DNA of 64,000 nucleotides, taken from positions 3,771,482 to 3,835,481 of the forward strand of contig NC_037275.1 of assembly GCF_000002425.4 (NCBI RefSeq), given 5' to 3'. Each line of letters begins with the position of its first letter. Position 1 is the stretch's first letter. The notes under the pieces were generated by a model. It made no database searches. It saw nothing but the letters and a program-made list of their open reading frames with translations, and was not told the DNA's origin. Shown piece by piece: positions 11,207-24,400 of this stretch. The stretch comes from Physcomitrium patens (taxonomy: Eukaryota > Streptophyta > Bryopsida > Funariales > Funariaceae). Made by a program: the position numbers and the translations under genes.

Positions 11207-14200
11207 CTAATCGAACGTACCGAATGACTCTAGTAACTTTGAGATGTAATATCCAGAGTAAAATCCAACGACAGCTGCAACTACACCCGTTATAATTAGG
11301 GTAGACACGGTTCGGGTGTAAGATAATTTCGTCATCTTCGAAGCCACCTTTCCAAATCCAAGCAAAGCAAGAGCTACAGTCGACACAACCACAGTTACTG
11401 CCATCTTGTAGTCATGGCCATTCGACTGTCTGAAACTGAGCCCAAAGGCAAGAGCTGGGAGGGGCCCAAACACGAGAAACGATAGCATGGCTAGGGGGCC
11501 ATTGACCCAGAACCTTGGTCCAACGCTCTCCCGAAACCGAGTTCGACTTACACTGTGCAGATCCTGTATCTGCAACAAACTAGTGATTCAGAAATAAGCA
11601 GCATTTGATATACGCCAACCGCTTGCAGATTCACATAGTTCAGTGCACAATGCCCGATACAGTACTAAGTTGAAGAGCTTGAAGTGTCAATATGACAGCA
11701 TGGGAGAGCATGCATACCTTGTAGAAAAATGCGATGAACCCGAAACAAAAATAGGCTAGTCCCAGAGCAAGAACATTCCCTACAGCAGGAAAAGATGTTA
11801 GCACCGCCAGTCTTTGATGTAACAATGTGTTCCCCTGACACAAATCAGGAGAGAAAGAGACTCACTTGTCTTAGCGTCACCACCAGCAGCTGCAGCGATA
11901 ACACCCAGGCTTGTCAGCGACACGTCAAGTCCCCCGTAGACTATGCTTTTCAGATATTGCGGAGGTTGGAGGAGTGAATCAACCATCATGCCAGCATCTT
12001 CTGCTGCGCGGGTAGCAGCTAAAAGTGTACTTGTAGCATCAGTGCCCTCAACTTCAATTACTGTGTGATCAGTTGTCACAGTCACTGTCGTGTCTCTGTG
12101 GGTCTCTTCTAAAGGGTCAGAAAGTGAGCGATTATTAGTTGTGTAATTCAGAGCCGAAATGATTGACAGAAACATTATCATACACATTTAAGCACGAAGT
12201 AAGAGATGACTGAGAAATTATAAGACTTAAGCTCATGTTCGGAAGCAACCTCGACCATAGCTGTCACTCCATAGGAAACATGTACACGATAAGTTGTCCC
12301 TTTCAGCTTCCTCGCCAGATTCTGCCTTCGCAGTAGTAGTAACCACATGTGTTTGTTGAATAGTCACACGGGCAGAAGAGTCTTTGGAGTCTACTCTAGA
12401 ATCTCGGTCTAAAAGACAGCTCGACTCTCGCACTTTTTCGGAGTCTCTTCCGAGAAGTGGCTCTCGAAGTAGTTCGTCTGCAGGAGACAACGACCAAGTT
12501 CAATACTCTCGACAAAAGTGGTTCTTGCAAAGTCACACTACGGTGGTCTAAATGCTCCAGGTGCTCCTACAGACCCTTTCAAACAATAAAGGCAGCAAGT
12601 ATTTATCCGTAGGCTGTAAGCAGAAAACACACCTTCAATAGTAGATCCGAACCAAAGTCGCCTCAACTTAGGAAGACAGTAGGACGCATCAACTTCTTGA
12701 ACTGAAAGGGACTGCTGGCTGTGGGTCTCATCCATAGAGAGGCTGACATCTCGACCAAGTACTAATTGATTTGAAGTAGAGGCTTCGAGGGGCTGCTCAG
12801 AAATTTTCGCAGGTTCAGGTAGGCTAATGTGTTGGCCAGAATCCAGCTCAATCTCTCTAAAAACTTCAATTGGAAGGATCTCTTCCAGGCTATCGCCCTG
12901 TCGGATTGAGTCTTTCAACCACTCATTCGAAGCAACATGTTCATCAGCGTCTTCCAGGGAACGAGAAAGAGCTGATTTATCAACCATAACCGAGTCTGCA
13001 GTTTCTCCATGGTGTTCATCGGTGGGATCGTTGGAAATTATGTTGGTAATCGTTTGAGTTTCGATACGTGCATGAATTGTTATATCCTTGGTCACATCCT
13101 CATGAAATTTTGGTTCAGCTTCCTTGGAAAGAGATAAACCCGAAACTCCAAGGACTTCGATAACGGATTCAGAAACAGTTTGCCCCTCTGAGGCTCTACC
13201 TGCGATGGGAAGGAGTTTCACGGGTCAACCACAGAAACTCAAATGGCAAGACATGCAACGGCATGCAGCGACAAAATCACGAAAACATCAATTTTCACTC
13301 ACGTTTCAAATAATTGTGCTCATAACATTTCCAGGTTTCTAAGAAAGCATATGAACATTCGAATGAACATATGAACTAAGTTTGAGGCAGTCAATCAATA
13401 AAGACACTCTGAAACATCCATCCTCAGAGATACGAGACACAACACGTAACATGCTCATAACTAGTCAAATCAGAATGAGAAGCGACGATGTGCCCTCACC
13501 AATATTAAAAACAAGCGAGCAGTAAAACAAACGCCAAGCACAAGGTTCAATAAAGCATGTAGGTCGATTTTTAATATAGACGGAAACCTGGAAAGATCAT
13601 TAACGGAAAAATCAAAGACGATCTTCAAATACCCCTGCTCGAATGCACCCAACTTACTTTTTGGTTGGTAGGCAAGCTCAGAGTAAGAAGGCAAGCAATT
13701 CCCTGGCACGCAGAATGTCCAAGTTCCCGTCCTCCTTAATTCTCCTTCTTCTTCTTCTTCTTCTTCTTCTATTTCTTCGTGCATTCCATCAAGAGGTGAT
13801 GCTACTGATAAGTTATTAAGTTCAGAAAAATCTTCAGAAAAACTCAAACCTCTTTGTAGTTCTCCTGAAATACGACTGTCGGCTACCACCATTGATGCAA
13901 TAAGCTGTTGGTCTTCATCCGCTGTCAAAGGACCCCCTTTCCTCATCGTTAATGCTTTTGACGCCGAGGGCTTCCGTGCCAACGGGACATCCTCATCATC
14001 CACTGACTCTTCACCAAAATCACTGCAATTTCGCTCCATTTGCTGACCCCGAATGCAAGATTCTTCTTTGTTACCAAAACTGTCTTCATTCTCGACTGAT
14101 TTTGAACGCGAGAATATTGATTCCGTGGTTTCAGATGTATTTCTATATGGGCCAACAATTGACTCGGCTCCAGTGCCAAATACCACAGATGATTCCTCAC

Positions 14201-17200
14201 CGTTAAGGGGATCGAAAATTTGGCTCGTCTCAGGTGAGATCACCTCTGCAATTTCCCACACAACAATCACTACTACTTACCTAAAAATTTCTTCTACTTG
14301 TAAGTCACGGAATTTACAGACTGCACGAGAAGGATGCTTCCGACAAAACAAAATCGGAGAATTTATAGACCCAATTAAGAACTTGATGTAGTAATACAAC
14401 TAACCTATCTCTTCCAAGTTCGTTTTGGGTGAACGCCATGGTGGAAAACAGAAACGATCAGCTCTTTGTTCAGATTCTCTGGAATCAATTGCTTTCACGA
14501 ACATGCCAGGCTCAGCCGAAGTTTCTGGTGAATCATTAATACGAGAAACCGCAGTAGAAGGATCATCCTGAGGTGCCACAGACAGTGCAACCTTCTCTTG
14601 ATACATCCACAAGTCATCTCCAATGTCGGAGAAATCTCCACTTAAAAGTCTTCTGTGCTTAGTTTGTTCTTCACTGCCCTCGAGCAGAATCTGGTTGTCT
14701 TCGTAATGTGTATTTACGTCTTCCTTATTCAACAATGTTTGTGAAATTTCTGCGAACAAGTGCAACATGGGCGAAATCAGTTAGATCACAAAGGTAATTC
14801 ACAAGAAGAAAGTAAACATAACTGATGCGCTTATAATCACCTTAGTGCACATATTCATGCGCAGCCAACAATAGAGATGCACATTCTGAGGACAAAGCGC
14901 ATAGTCGGATCTGAAATCCATGTTAAATTCATGAAACTTTTTCAGCAGAAACAAAAACTGAGAATCTACCTGATTGCACTTGTGTAGTTCTGGTCTTTCT
15001 ACATAAAAATGGGAAGCAGAGACGGTCCTCTCGGGATTCCATTACCAATACAGGGATTTGAACTTCTCCCTCTGCAACAGGGGCCACAGGAAGTGCATAT
15101 ATTTCATAATCAGGAAGTCGCTCGACTTCAAGGGCTGGATGTTGCTCGGATACAGAGGTTTGAAGACCTTCAACTGGTATATCTTCAGATCGAGTGAGCA
15201 AGTCCTCGTAGAACGACTCTTTCACAACGGCCTCTCTTTCCTCTTCACTTAGAAGGGGAGCCACCACTTCTGTACAATAAGTTTCTTGATTTCTGTCAAA
15301 TACATCTGTTGGAAATCCAGCTCTGCATATGCATCTAGACAGTTTTCTCCTCGTTTACGATACAAATACAATTCATTCGGGGTACTCGTTCCATCACACC
15401 TTCAGGAAATATATAAAGAAATAAATCAACCCGTTGTACGAACACTAAGAACCTAGTTGTTACCCGAGATAGCTGGACTAGTCGTCTTCCGTCTCCATGT
15501 GAAGAAAATTGGCAAACACCGATTATCATAGTCTGCTTCCGTGATTATAGGAGAAAACTCCAGAACGGCCTCAGGGGTTCGGACATCACTTTGCTCTGAT
15601 GGTAATGTCTGCGAGCTGACTGTGATTGAAACAGGAGCTGACGCTACTGCTGTACCCGGTACCACAACCTCAGCGCGTTGTACACTCTTCTCTGGAAACC
15701 AAACCAAAATTCCAAATGAGATCATGATGAATGGGAAACAAACAGATTGGTAATGACCGCTGCTGCATCACTAGACACTCAAATCGACCTTCTTGTGAGA
15801 AATTCGTAATAGAAAACTAAACGATTTTGACTCCTCAGTAGGGTGCCTCAAATATATATTACCTCTTCGAAATAGGAAGGTGAAGCACCCCAAGCATCTG
15901 TAGTCTTCATACTCTTCCGCAAAAGTGTCTTCAAAGGTGTCACGACCCTGTTCTGCAACATTTCCCTCCTCGTCCTGCACATCTGTATCCCATTTGTCGG
16001 CACTAGATATGACAGATGTTCTCTTCCTTTTTCGGACAATGACTGACTTTGTAATACAAGATTGACACACCGGGCACACAAGGTCGTGTGTTTCTTGCAG
16101 ACGTAGGATTTTCTCTACCTCGGATTCACCTTCTATGGCCTTTGCTGAGGTACTCGCACCCAATTGCGACTCACTATCACACCAATCTGCCGGAATGTCA
16201 TGAACGATTCTGACCCTAGGGGTGGTGGATACAGATACACCAGCTTGAACGAAAATGGCTCCCGAAGATTGAAAATTTGACAAAGGACCCTTGCCCAGAG
16301 AGTACGGCAAAAGGCCGTCACCTCTTTGAAATACGACGGTATCAGTGTAGGCTTCAGTCGAGGTGGTTGATGTCTGCTGAGTGGTCTGTCCTGACTGAAT
16401 ATCGTGCGGAGCGAAACTCCCATTATCATTTACCGCTCTCTTTCCGTCACTTTCAGTGACATCTAAGTTATCCTTTAGGCCAGGGGTAGAAATAGCATCC
16501 TCCACCTTATGATTCAGAGAAATGGAGGTTTCGCGCTGGATCCTTGTTGATGATGTTATGTGTATTTTGCGATCTCCTTGCCTTGCGTGACAGAGGCCAT
16601 GATCAACCTTGCCGTGTATACACTTCTCACCGACTTGCAAGCCTTCCAGAGCCCTCACAATATTATAAACTTGGCTTCCCTCTCGTTTAGGTGGCGAAGG
16701 CGTTATCGTCGGCCTGAGAATTCTCTTTTGAACTTCAATGGGAGACAATAGCTCTTCGCTGAGGTTCTTGCGGGAGTCACCGAGACCTTTGCGTTCAAAG
16801 TGCTGATCATGATCCCTTTTGCCATCAATTTCAGCATTCGAAGATGCATTTACGATCGACTTCTCCATATCCTTCGAGCCGGACGGACATTCCGATCCAT
16901 CATTCTCAATTCCTAGCAAGCTTTCTAATGCAGATTCAATTGAGGCACCCAGGGCACGACCTTCACTCTCATCATGAATCTCTGTCTCCTGTTGTACCGC
17001 AATAACCACAGAATTTTCCCTCTTGATCGTCCCGGGCGAACATAGATCCTGTATCGGTGCTTTTTCTTCAGGTAATTCGGGAACATGACGAACAGATGAC
17101 CCATTATCAATATTATCGACACCAATGATCCTTCTTAGCTCTTCATCAGGGATCTCCGGCGCGCTTATCTCTTTTACGGGCTTCCCCATCCCCACATCGC

Positions 17201-17267
17201 CGTGCACTCCACTCGAAAACGACTTCCTCCTCCCTGTGACGTTGAACTCTACCTTCATGATCAACAT
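11207..17267 (-). CDS. MEB-like protein (membrane protein of ER body family; VIT/CCC1-type C-terminus)
   Basis: Ten exons in transcription order: 17267-15863, 15691-15464, 15269-14970, 14749-14405, 14245-13658, 13199-12633, 12477-12250, 12108-11866, 11779-11718, 11569-11207. All introns are GT-AG and the sum is 4329 nt, an unbroken frame of 1442 residues. Residues 1 to about 390 are low-complexity and acidic/Ser-rich. The end of exon 1 carries a zinc ribbon, CPVC then CLGC. Exons 2-7 are acidic linkers, each ending in a Cys/aromatic motif. Exons 8-10 hold the membrane domain, starting SIVYGGLDVSLTSLG and GGDAKT, typical of VIT/CCC1 iron/manganese transporters, with about four hydrophobic helices. 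Arabidopsis MEB1/MEB2 share the ribbon-plus-VIT layout and reduce Fe/Mn toxicity when expressed in yeast. ER bodies are a Brassicales trait, so the role here is likely metal handling in an endomembrane (inference). Exon 5 has a poly-Glu run from a GAA microsatellite. The start is uncertain: ATG 17267, ATG 17256, or an upstream exon from ATG 17463 through a 55-nt intron (17288-17234). Confidence 0.85.
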
Positions 17268-17463
17268 GAGAATGTATGCTGAGTGAACCTAAGCAGATCG
17301 AGCTGCTGCTGATACTAGTTCTTGCTCTACCACTAGAAGATTTCCTGGGAGATTGCTCTCCTTTCGGAGAATTATACAGACATTGACACTCATTACAATC
17401 GCTATCAACGCAAATCCATTCAATCAATTTATCCGTTTCAAGAAAGTATCTACAGGAAGCCAT

Positions 17464-18660
17464 ATATTTTGATTAATTCATGTTCTTGGCAGGTGCTAAT
17501 CTCTGGTTGACGAATCAGCCGTATTTTTAAGTGTTTTCGAGACAACACTCTCCAGGAAAAGTTTCTATTAACCCCTATACTCATTAAGGACCCGAGCTAG
17601 CAAAACTGATGTTCATTCAAAGATTCAGACACCGAGCTATCTAAAGGTCTGTTTAAAGCACCGAAACCACAACCTCCACCCTGACCGAGAAATATGACCA
17701 TCCAGAGTGACTCTAGCCTCCACATACCATCTGAAGTAATTCGGAGACACCGATCAGTGGCAAGAGCCTATAGTTGGCATTTATCAGAACTTTTTGCGGC
17801 GGGTTCCTCTCCACTACTTCGTCCGGAAATTATCTCGAAGCCTCAAACTAACAAGCGTCCAAGATGAGCAACACAAAAACTACAGAAAAAAAACTGGAAG
17901 GAAATGCATCGACGATCTCTCCACACGAATCAATCCACTATACACTGAAAATATCTCATCGTTCACTCATTTCTTACACAACCACTATAACCGAAAAGAT
18001 CCCGCTGAGACCTTCCCATCCCGCCCATGCTATCACCATAACTCTCTTAACATTCAACAATACTCCGCCACAACAGAAGAACTACAAAAAACAAGTGCTA
18101 AATACTTCATCTAAAGCCTGTCAACACCAGACCTCACTATGTACATCTAACAATCACTCAACCGTGCTAAAAAACAGTCTCCTCTCTTCAACCTTGCAGA
18201 GGTCAAACTCCATATGCAAAGAGAAGCCATGAAACCAAATAGGGAGCCAATGACGAAAGCACCACAACATTAACACACACCAGCTTCAGCAGCGCCCGCC
18301 CGCTCTCGACAAGCCTGCAGCAGCGCTCCGGCAACGCCAAGAGGCTCTCTCTCGAACCCGCCAACCTGTCAGCAGCAATGTCCTACAACGTTGAAAGCAA
18401 TGTTCAGTTTAGCGCGGGAGGGGGGGGGGGGGAGAGAGAGACGAAAAGCTCAGATCTCATCGATACGGATGAATAACGTGGCACCTGGGGTGGATGAACG
18501 GCCGTTGGAGTTGATTCAATTTCGAAGTGTGTGTGTTCATGGCTATAAAAGCCAGGCCAGTGAACGAGAAAACTATTCTCGGACATTGTTCAAAGGTGAT
18601 CTCAATGCCATGAATTCAATAGGAGGTCTTAATGAGTGATGTAGTCTTAATGAGATTGCA
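17464..18660. other. Upstream region of the MEB-like gene
   Basis: Gene-like base composition continues from the first exon to about 18660 and then drops to AT-rich DNA. It contains a G(12)-GAGAGAGAG tract at 18418-18440 and a plus-strand TATAAAA at 18544-18550. Plus-strand frames at 17794-18114 and 17864-18232 overlap each other in different frames and show no recognisable domain. I read the region as promoter/5' UTR of the minus-strand gene, possibly shared with an unrecognised plus-strand transcript near 18545. Confidence 0.4.
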
Positions 18661-19397
18661 TTTGAGCACACATATTATTTACTACTGCAGGTTATCCCAT
18701 AAAAATTACGCGTTTTGTGCTAGTCATCTATACAATATATATATATATATATATATGATTTCAACTATTGTTACTTGATTTAGAAAAAAAAAAACAAAAA
18801 ACAAAAAACAAAACAAAAACACATACACACATGCTTACACACACATACCTACTTGGGATAATAGGGCTTTTAAACCATTAAATCCATTTTTTAGTTGTGT
18901 TACAGTTTTAACAGATTCAATTAGTATTTCTTTTATAACGATGGAGTTGAGTGGGATTATTGATATTATAAAATATTTATGAATTATGGTGATATAGCAC
19001 TTTCGAAAAATACATCAAAGCAAACTACATATCGAATTTCGATTACAATATGGATTTTGATTACAGACTTTAATATATTTTTATAAATAATATTTTTTAA
19101 AATTTTAAAGTTAAAGTTAGACAAAAGATTGTATTAAAACTAATTTGAAGAAATTTAAAATAAACTGCACAAAATCGAATAAAAGTTTTCCAAAATTATA
19201 TCAAAAATAGATTTGTCTTAATGTAGTTTTTTTTTTTATTTATTTGTTTATTATTAGAGAGCGGAGCAATCACATATCAAGGAGGAGGAGAAAAATCGTA
19301 TGTCATGCATCATACAACATTGTACCAAATCCTAATCCTTCTCTATTATCTAATGCCCCTTGTTAATCAGTTTCAATGGATTGTATTAACTGGCTAA

Positions 19398-19436
<39 letters not shown>

Positions 19437-20218
19437 TTCTTTTAAAATTAAAAATTTATCCTAATAATGATGTAATTATTTTTTTAGGTGCTTATATTTT
19501 AATGCAATTTGTTATGATCACAATAATCTTTGGTATTTAATCAGAATTACTAATTTGTATGAAAGTTTCAAAAAGAAGTTTTCAAAAATCACCAAACAAG
19601 AAACACAAATTCATTCTTTTTTTTAAAATTTCTGAAGTGATTTAAAAATCAATTATGTAATTTTAGTGCTAGAACATTAATTTGAGTCTACTATTGGTTA
19701 CTTTTAAAATACTTTTTCAAATCTCTTGAAATTAGTATAATTATTTATTGCAGAACTATATTTTATAATAATAATAGTTAGTATGTAAGATTAAAAATTT
19801 CGATTTAAAAGAAATTAATGATCTGACAAAAAAGATTGAATATACTAGTTATTGAGTTTTAAAAAACATTAAAGATGATAGTAAAATCATTTAGAGAGAA
19901 ATAAAGATAAATATAAATGCTTTTAAGAAGAAAAATAGTTTTTATAGTTGGTGGTGATATTTTATTTATTTATTTATTTACATTCTTAAATAAAATTAAG
20001 ACCAATCAATCCTATTACAAGTTAGATTAGTAATAGTTTGAACCATTTTTTTCTTAGAATCAATTAATTAATTACTATTTTCTAATAAAAATTAATCTAA
20101 TTTCAAATGACTAAATAAATAAATAAATCTATACTTAAAAAAATTAATTTATCAAAAATTATCAAATCCAATGTGTCAAAAAAATACTCATATTTTTTAT
20201 AACAAAATAGATAGTAAT

Positions 20219-20257
<39 letters not shown>

Positions 20258-20384
20258 TTTTAAATATAAAGAAGCTCCAAAATAGAATCATTTTTTTAAT
20301 ACATGGATAAAAATATCATATTATTAAATATAATAGCTAACAAAATGGCTAAAAATAAGCTTTTTAAAATACCATAAGACTTGT
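18661..20384. other. AT-rich intergenic DNA with microsatellites
   Basis: No supported gene. The stretch holds (AT)n tracts at 18735-18756, 19401-19431 and 20219-20255, an A/C-rich tract at 18783-18845, and several TTTA runs near 19960. It ends at the chromovirus LTR that starts at 20385. The 62-codon minus frame at 20103-20291 is a translation of the AT tract. Confidence 0.5.
20219..20255. repeat. (AT)n microsatellite
   Basis: An uninterrupted run of about 18 AT units. Similar shorter runs lie at 9855-9879, 18735-18756 and 19401-19431. Confidence 0.95.
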
Positions 20385-20945
20385 TGTCAAGGACAAGAAT
20401 TCAATGAAAAAGAAATTTAGACAAGTGAGCCTTTACTCAAAGAAAGGTAACAAAATATAAATAAACAAGTATGTATATTGAAAGAGAAACTGGAATGGCT
20501 ATTGCCAAAAGATAAGAAAACTAGAGACCCTTGAAATTAGACTAGAAGCAAGAAAAGAATTGATAAGAGTGAAAAAGGCTTCACTTTTGTCTCTATATAT
20601 ACTATCTAATTAGGAGCTACATGGCGATGATCTATAGGACCTCCAATAAGTGTTGACTTTGTAGGACACATGCCATGACTTACAAGGTAAGTTTTTCTAC
20701 GTGTAGGCCATATTGTTAGCTTGGTCTTCAAGCTAACAACATGTGTGGCACATGGCCAACTTGTTGACCACGTTTCTAATCCAAAAAGTCAATTAAAGAC
20801 ACCTATAAAGTCAAAATAGCATCTATTAAGTTTCTAAGAATCTTCCATACCAAATACTATAGAATTAACTTACTTTTATCTACTTTTACTTACTTCTCTT
20901 TATTTATATATGTAATTGTTGGCTTACATGAGTATGTTCGTGATA
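20385..20945 (-). repeat. Chromovirus 3' LTR (element 1)
   Basis: This 561-bp block is the reverse complement of the 552-bp LTR of the young element and reads TGTCAAGG...GTGATA on the plus strand. It adjoins the purine tract (plus strand ttacctccccttctagg, 20946-20962). Its start sub-type (CATGTAAGCCAACAATTACATAT in sense) matches the young element and not the LTRs at 5425 and 30956. The outside flank on the plus strand is CTTGT (20380-20384). Confidence 0.85.
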
Positions 20946-20989
20946 TTACCTCCCCTTCTAGGGACGAGTTCCACGAGGAGTGGTCATCA

Positions 20990-21410
20990 TATGTTGAGGA
21001 AATCTATGATGCAACGAATTGTATTCGCCACATACTCTGATCTTTGTTCTCTTCAAAGATGATTGATAAGGCTTCTCAACCATCGGTAGTGTCACATACC
21101 AAGGCGAGAAGACCACTCAATTATTTGATCATTGTTGAGGCCTTTCATAACTTCCTTTGAATAGAACATTTGGAACACTATCAAGAGTTGTTTCTACCTC
21201 TAGTAAAATCACCAAACATGAGGAGTCCCTTTCCAAGTCGTGATACCAAACGCATTGTATCTCGCCATCTATTCGAGGAAGAACATGTCATTCTTGAAGA
21301 TCTTCATCTCAATTACATTGTCTTGAAGGTTGTGATAATCATAATGTCTCGTCTGATAGGTCAACAAATGAAGGCTCTTGAGTCGAATCTGTTGGTTGTT
21401 GATTCTCCAT
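20990..21410 (-). pseudogene. Remnant of the chromovirus third ORF (element 1)
   Basis: The ATG is at 21410 and the first codons (MENQQPTDSTQEPSFVDL) follow the young-element ORF closely. A TGA replaces an Arg codon after about 29 codons and a TAG follows later. Position relative to pol and the LTR is conserved. Good nucleotide similarity extends over the whole ORF length. Confidence 0.8.
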
Positions 21411-21494
21411 CTCTCAAACGCCAGAAGCTATAAACAAGGATTGAAAGTAGAATGTTATCTTGTCTAGATGTTGTTTCTTTTATAAAAAAGATTT

Positions 21495-24400
21495 TCATCT
21501 TAATTTTGATGGATGTCGTCGATGAAAAGCCTCCACCGCCTTTGCTGCATTTGTAAGATTCTTCTCTGGCTCCCATGTATGTTCACTAATATCATATCCA
21601 TGCCAATGGACAAGATATTCTAATTTATTTCGGCACCACCTTGAATCTAAGACTTCTTATACTTCAAACTCTTCATTATTGTCCACTTCTATTGAAGGAA
21701 GTAGAGAGTGTCGTCTTTTTGGTGTGTCTACTATCTTGTATGGTTCAAGAAGAGACACTTGAAATACTAGATGGATTTTCATTGACTCTGGTAGATGTAA
21801 ATGATATGCAACTGGATTGCTTTGTGCAGAAAAAAAAAATGGTCCAAGCCTTCGATAGTCCAACTTATCACAAGGACGAGTGGTCTTGATATTGTCATAT
21901 ACCTTATCACCCAAGTGGAATGGTGGTTGTTCCTTTCGATAGACATCTACATTGATCTTTTGTTGTTCTTGAGCTTCTTTTAACTTCGCCTTCATTGTTG
22001 CATGTAGCTTTGACAAATGAATCGCCAAATCTTTTGTAGCAAGATTATCAACTTTTGAAAAGTCAAAAGTATTAAGTTATAAATGATAACTATTATTGGC
22101 AAAGAAAGGTGTTTATTTTGTAGAAGAATGTATCGTGTCACTATAAGCAAACTCTGCCAATGGCAAAAGAGTTGTCAAATCATCTTGTTGGTAGTTAATG
22201 GTACATCTTAATTATTGCTCCAAAACTTGATTAACATGCTCCGTTTGTCCATCAGTTTGAGGATGGAATGCTGAAGATAGTTTTATATCCACTTTTAGAA
22301 TCTTGAAAAGAGTCCGTCAAAATCTTGATACAAATTGAGTTCTCCTATCTGATATAATATCCTTGGGTAATCCATGATAGCAATAGATATTGTCAAGAAA
22401 GAGCTTACCTGTTTCTTCACTTGTGATAGATTTTGTACATGATTCAAAATATGCCATCTTGATAAAACGATCTACTATCACGAACATAAAGTCTTAAGAA
22501 CTTGAGATTGAAAGATCCATGATGAAGTCCATAGAAACAAAAGACCATGGTTGTTCTGGAATGGATAATGGCTGAAGAAGTCCAAAAGATTGATGACAAG
22601 GAGCTTTCGATCTTGAACAAACATCACATGATTGTACAAAATCTTTGACTGCCTTTCACATTTGAAGCCACCAAAAATCTCTAGATATCAGCTCCAAAGT
22701 CTTATTGTATCCAAAATATCCTACTGCTGGAAAGTCGTGATGATCTTGAAGAATACGTAAACGTGCTTCTCCTTTTGGAACATATAGGCATCCTTTGAAA
22801 TAGAGTAGGTTGTTTTTGAACTCGAATTTAGAGGGATCATGAGATTTAGAAGAATTATTCTTGATATCATCAACAAGAGGATTTGAAGACATACTTAACT
22901 GGACTTGCTTGAGAAGAGTTAAATCAATAATCAATGTTGATTTGATTAGTCGAAGATGAAATTACTCCAGCTTCAAGAGAACCATTCTTTGTTGCTCAAA
23001 AGTTGCATCTCCTTCTTTTGGTAAAAGAATAGAACGTCTAGACAAGGCATCAGACAAACTTTGTTGTTTTTCTAGCCGATAAGTAATGATGAACTCGAAT
23101 CTTAATAAAGACATACTCCAACAAGCTTGACCATGATTTAATACACGTGCTGACATGAAATACTCAAGGTTCTTGTGATCTGTATACACTGTGATTGGAT
23201 TGGAAGTGTCTTCTAGATAATGACACCATTCTTGAAAAGAATCCACAATTACAAGAAGTTCTTTGTCATGGATCTCGTAATTGATTTCTGCTGCTGAGAA
23301 TTTTCTTGAATGAAAGGCTACTGGATGAAGTTTGTCATTTGTTCCCATTTGAGACAAAACCACACTTAGGGCAAAGCCTGATGCATCTATTTCCATAAAA
23401 AATGCTTTGGAAAAATCAACACAATACAAGATTGGTGCAGAAACAAACATTGTCTTCAAAGATTCAAAAGTGACTTCCGCTTTTTGATTGCATTGGAGTT
23501 TGTCTTTACAAGTCAAACGTATAAGTGGAGCTGCAACTCGAGAGAAGTCTTTGATGAAGATCCGATAGTAGTTGGCAAATCCCAAAAAGCATTGGACATC
23601 TCTTACCGTTTTTGGGATCTTCCACTCTATAATAGTTTGAATTTTCTTAGGATCCATCATAAGTCCATCATTTGAAATGATGTAACCTAAGAAATCGACT
23701 TGAGTAGTGTGGAATATACACTTTCCTATCTTGGCATAGAATCTCGCATCTCTTAATTTTTGTAACACACGACAAATATGAAGTTCATGTTCTTCTGGAT
23801 TCTTAGAATAGATCAAGATGTCGTCTAGATAACAGATGACAAAATAATCAAAAAACTCTCAAAAAACATCATTCATTAGATATTGAAAAGCTGCTGGTGC
23901 ATTTGTAAGTCCAAAAGGCATGACATTGTATTCAAAATGTCCATACCTAGTTCAAAACATAGTCTTCTATTCATCTCTTTTTTTGATGCGTACTAGATTG
24001 TATGCTCCCTAGAGATCTATTTTTGTATAGATCTTAGCTTGATTCAGCTGATCAAAAAGTTCAGATATTAAATGTAGTGGATACCTGTTCTTGATGGTAA
24101 TCTTGTTGAGTCCTCGATAATCAACACTTATCTGCAATGATCTATCTTTTTTCTTCATAAATAGAATTGGAGCTCCTGTCGAAGATTTAGAATGGCGTAT
24201 AAAATTCTTGGCTAGATTTTCTTCAATATACTCCTTGAGTTCAGTCAACTCATTTTGTGATAAACTGTAGATTGGTCCAAATGGCGGTTGTGCTCCTTCT
24301 TGAAGGTCAATTGAGCAATCATAGGGACGATGTTCCGGGACTATATCCACATTCTTTTTTTCAAATACATCTTGAAATTCTTGATATTGACTTGAAATGC

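Noticed and set aside
13745..13785. GAA/TTC microsatellite as a standalone repeat feature
   Set aside because: It lies inside exon 5 of the MEB-like gene, stays in frame and encodes a poly-Glu run, so it is described there.
17794..18232. Two overlapping plus-strand frames of 106 and 122 codons
   Set aside because: They overlap in different frames, have biased Thr/Ser/His/Asn composition typical of random frames, and show no family motif or exon structure.
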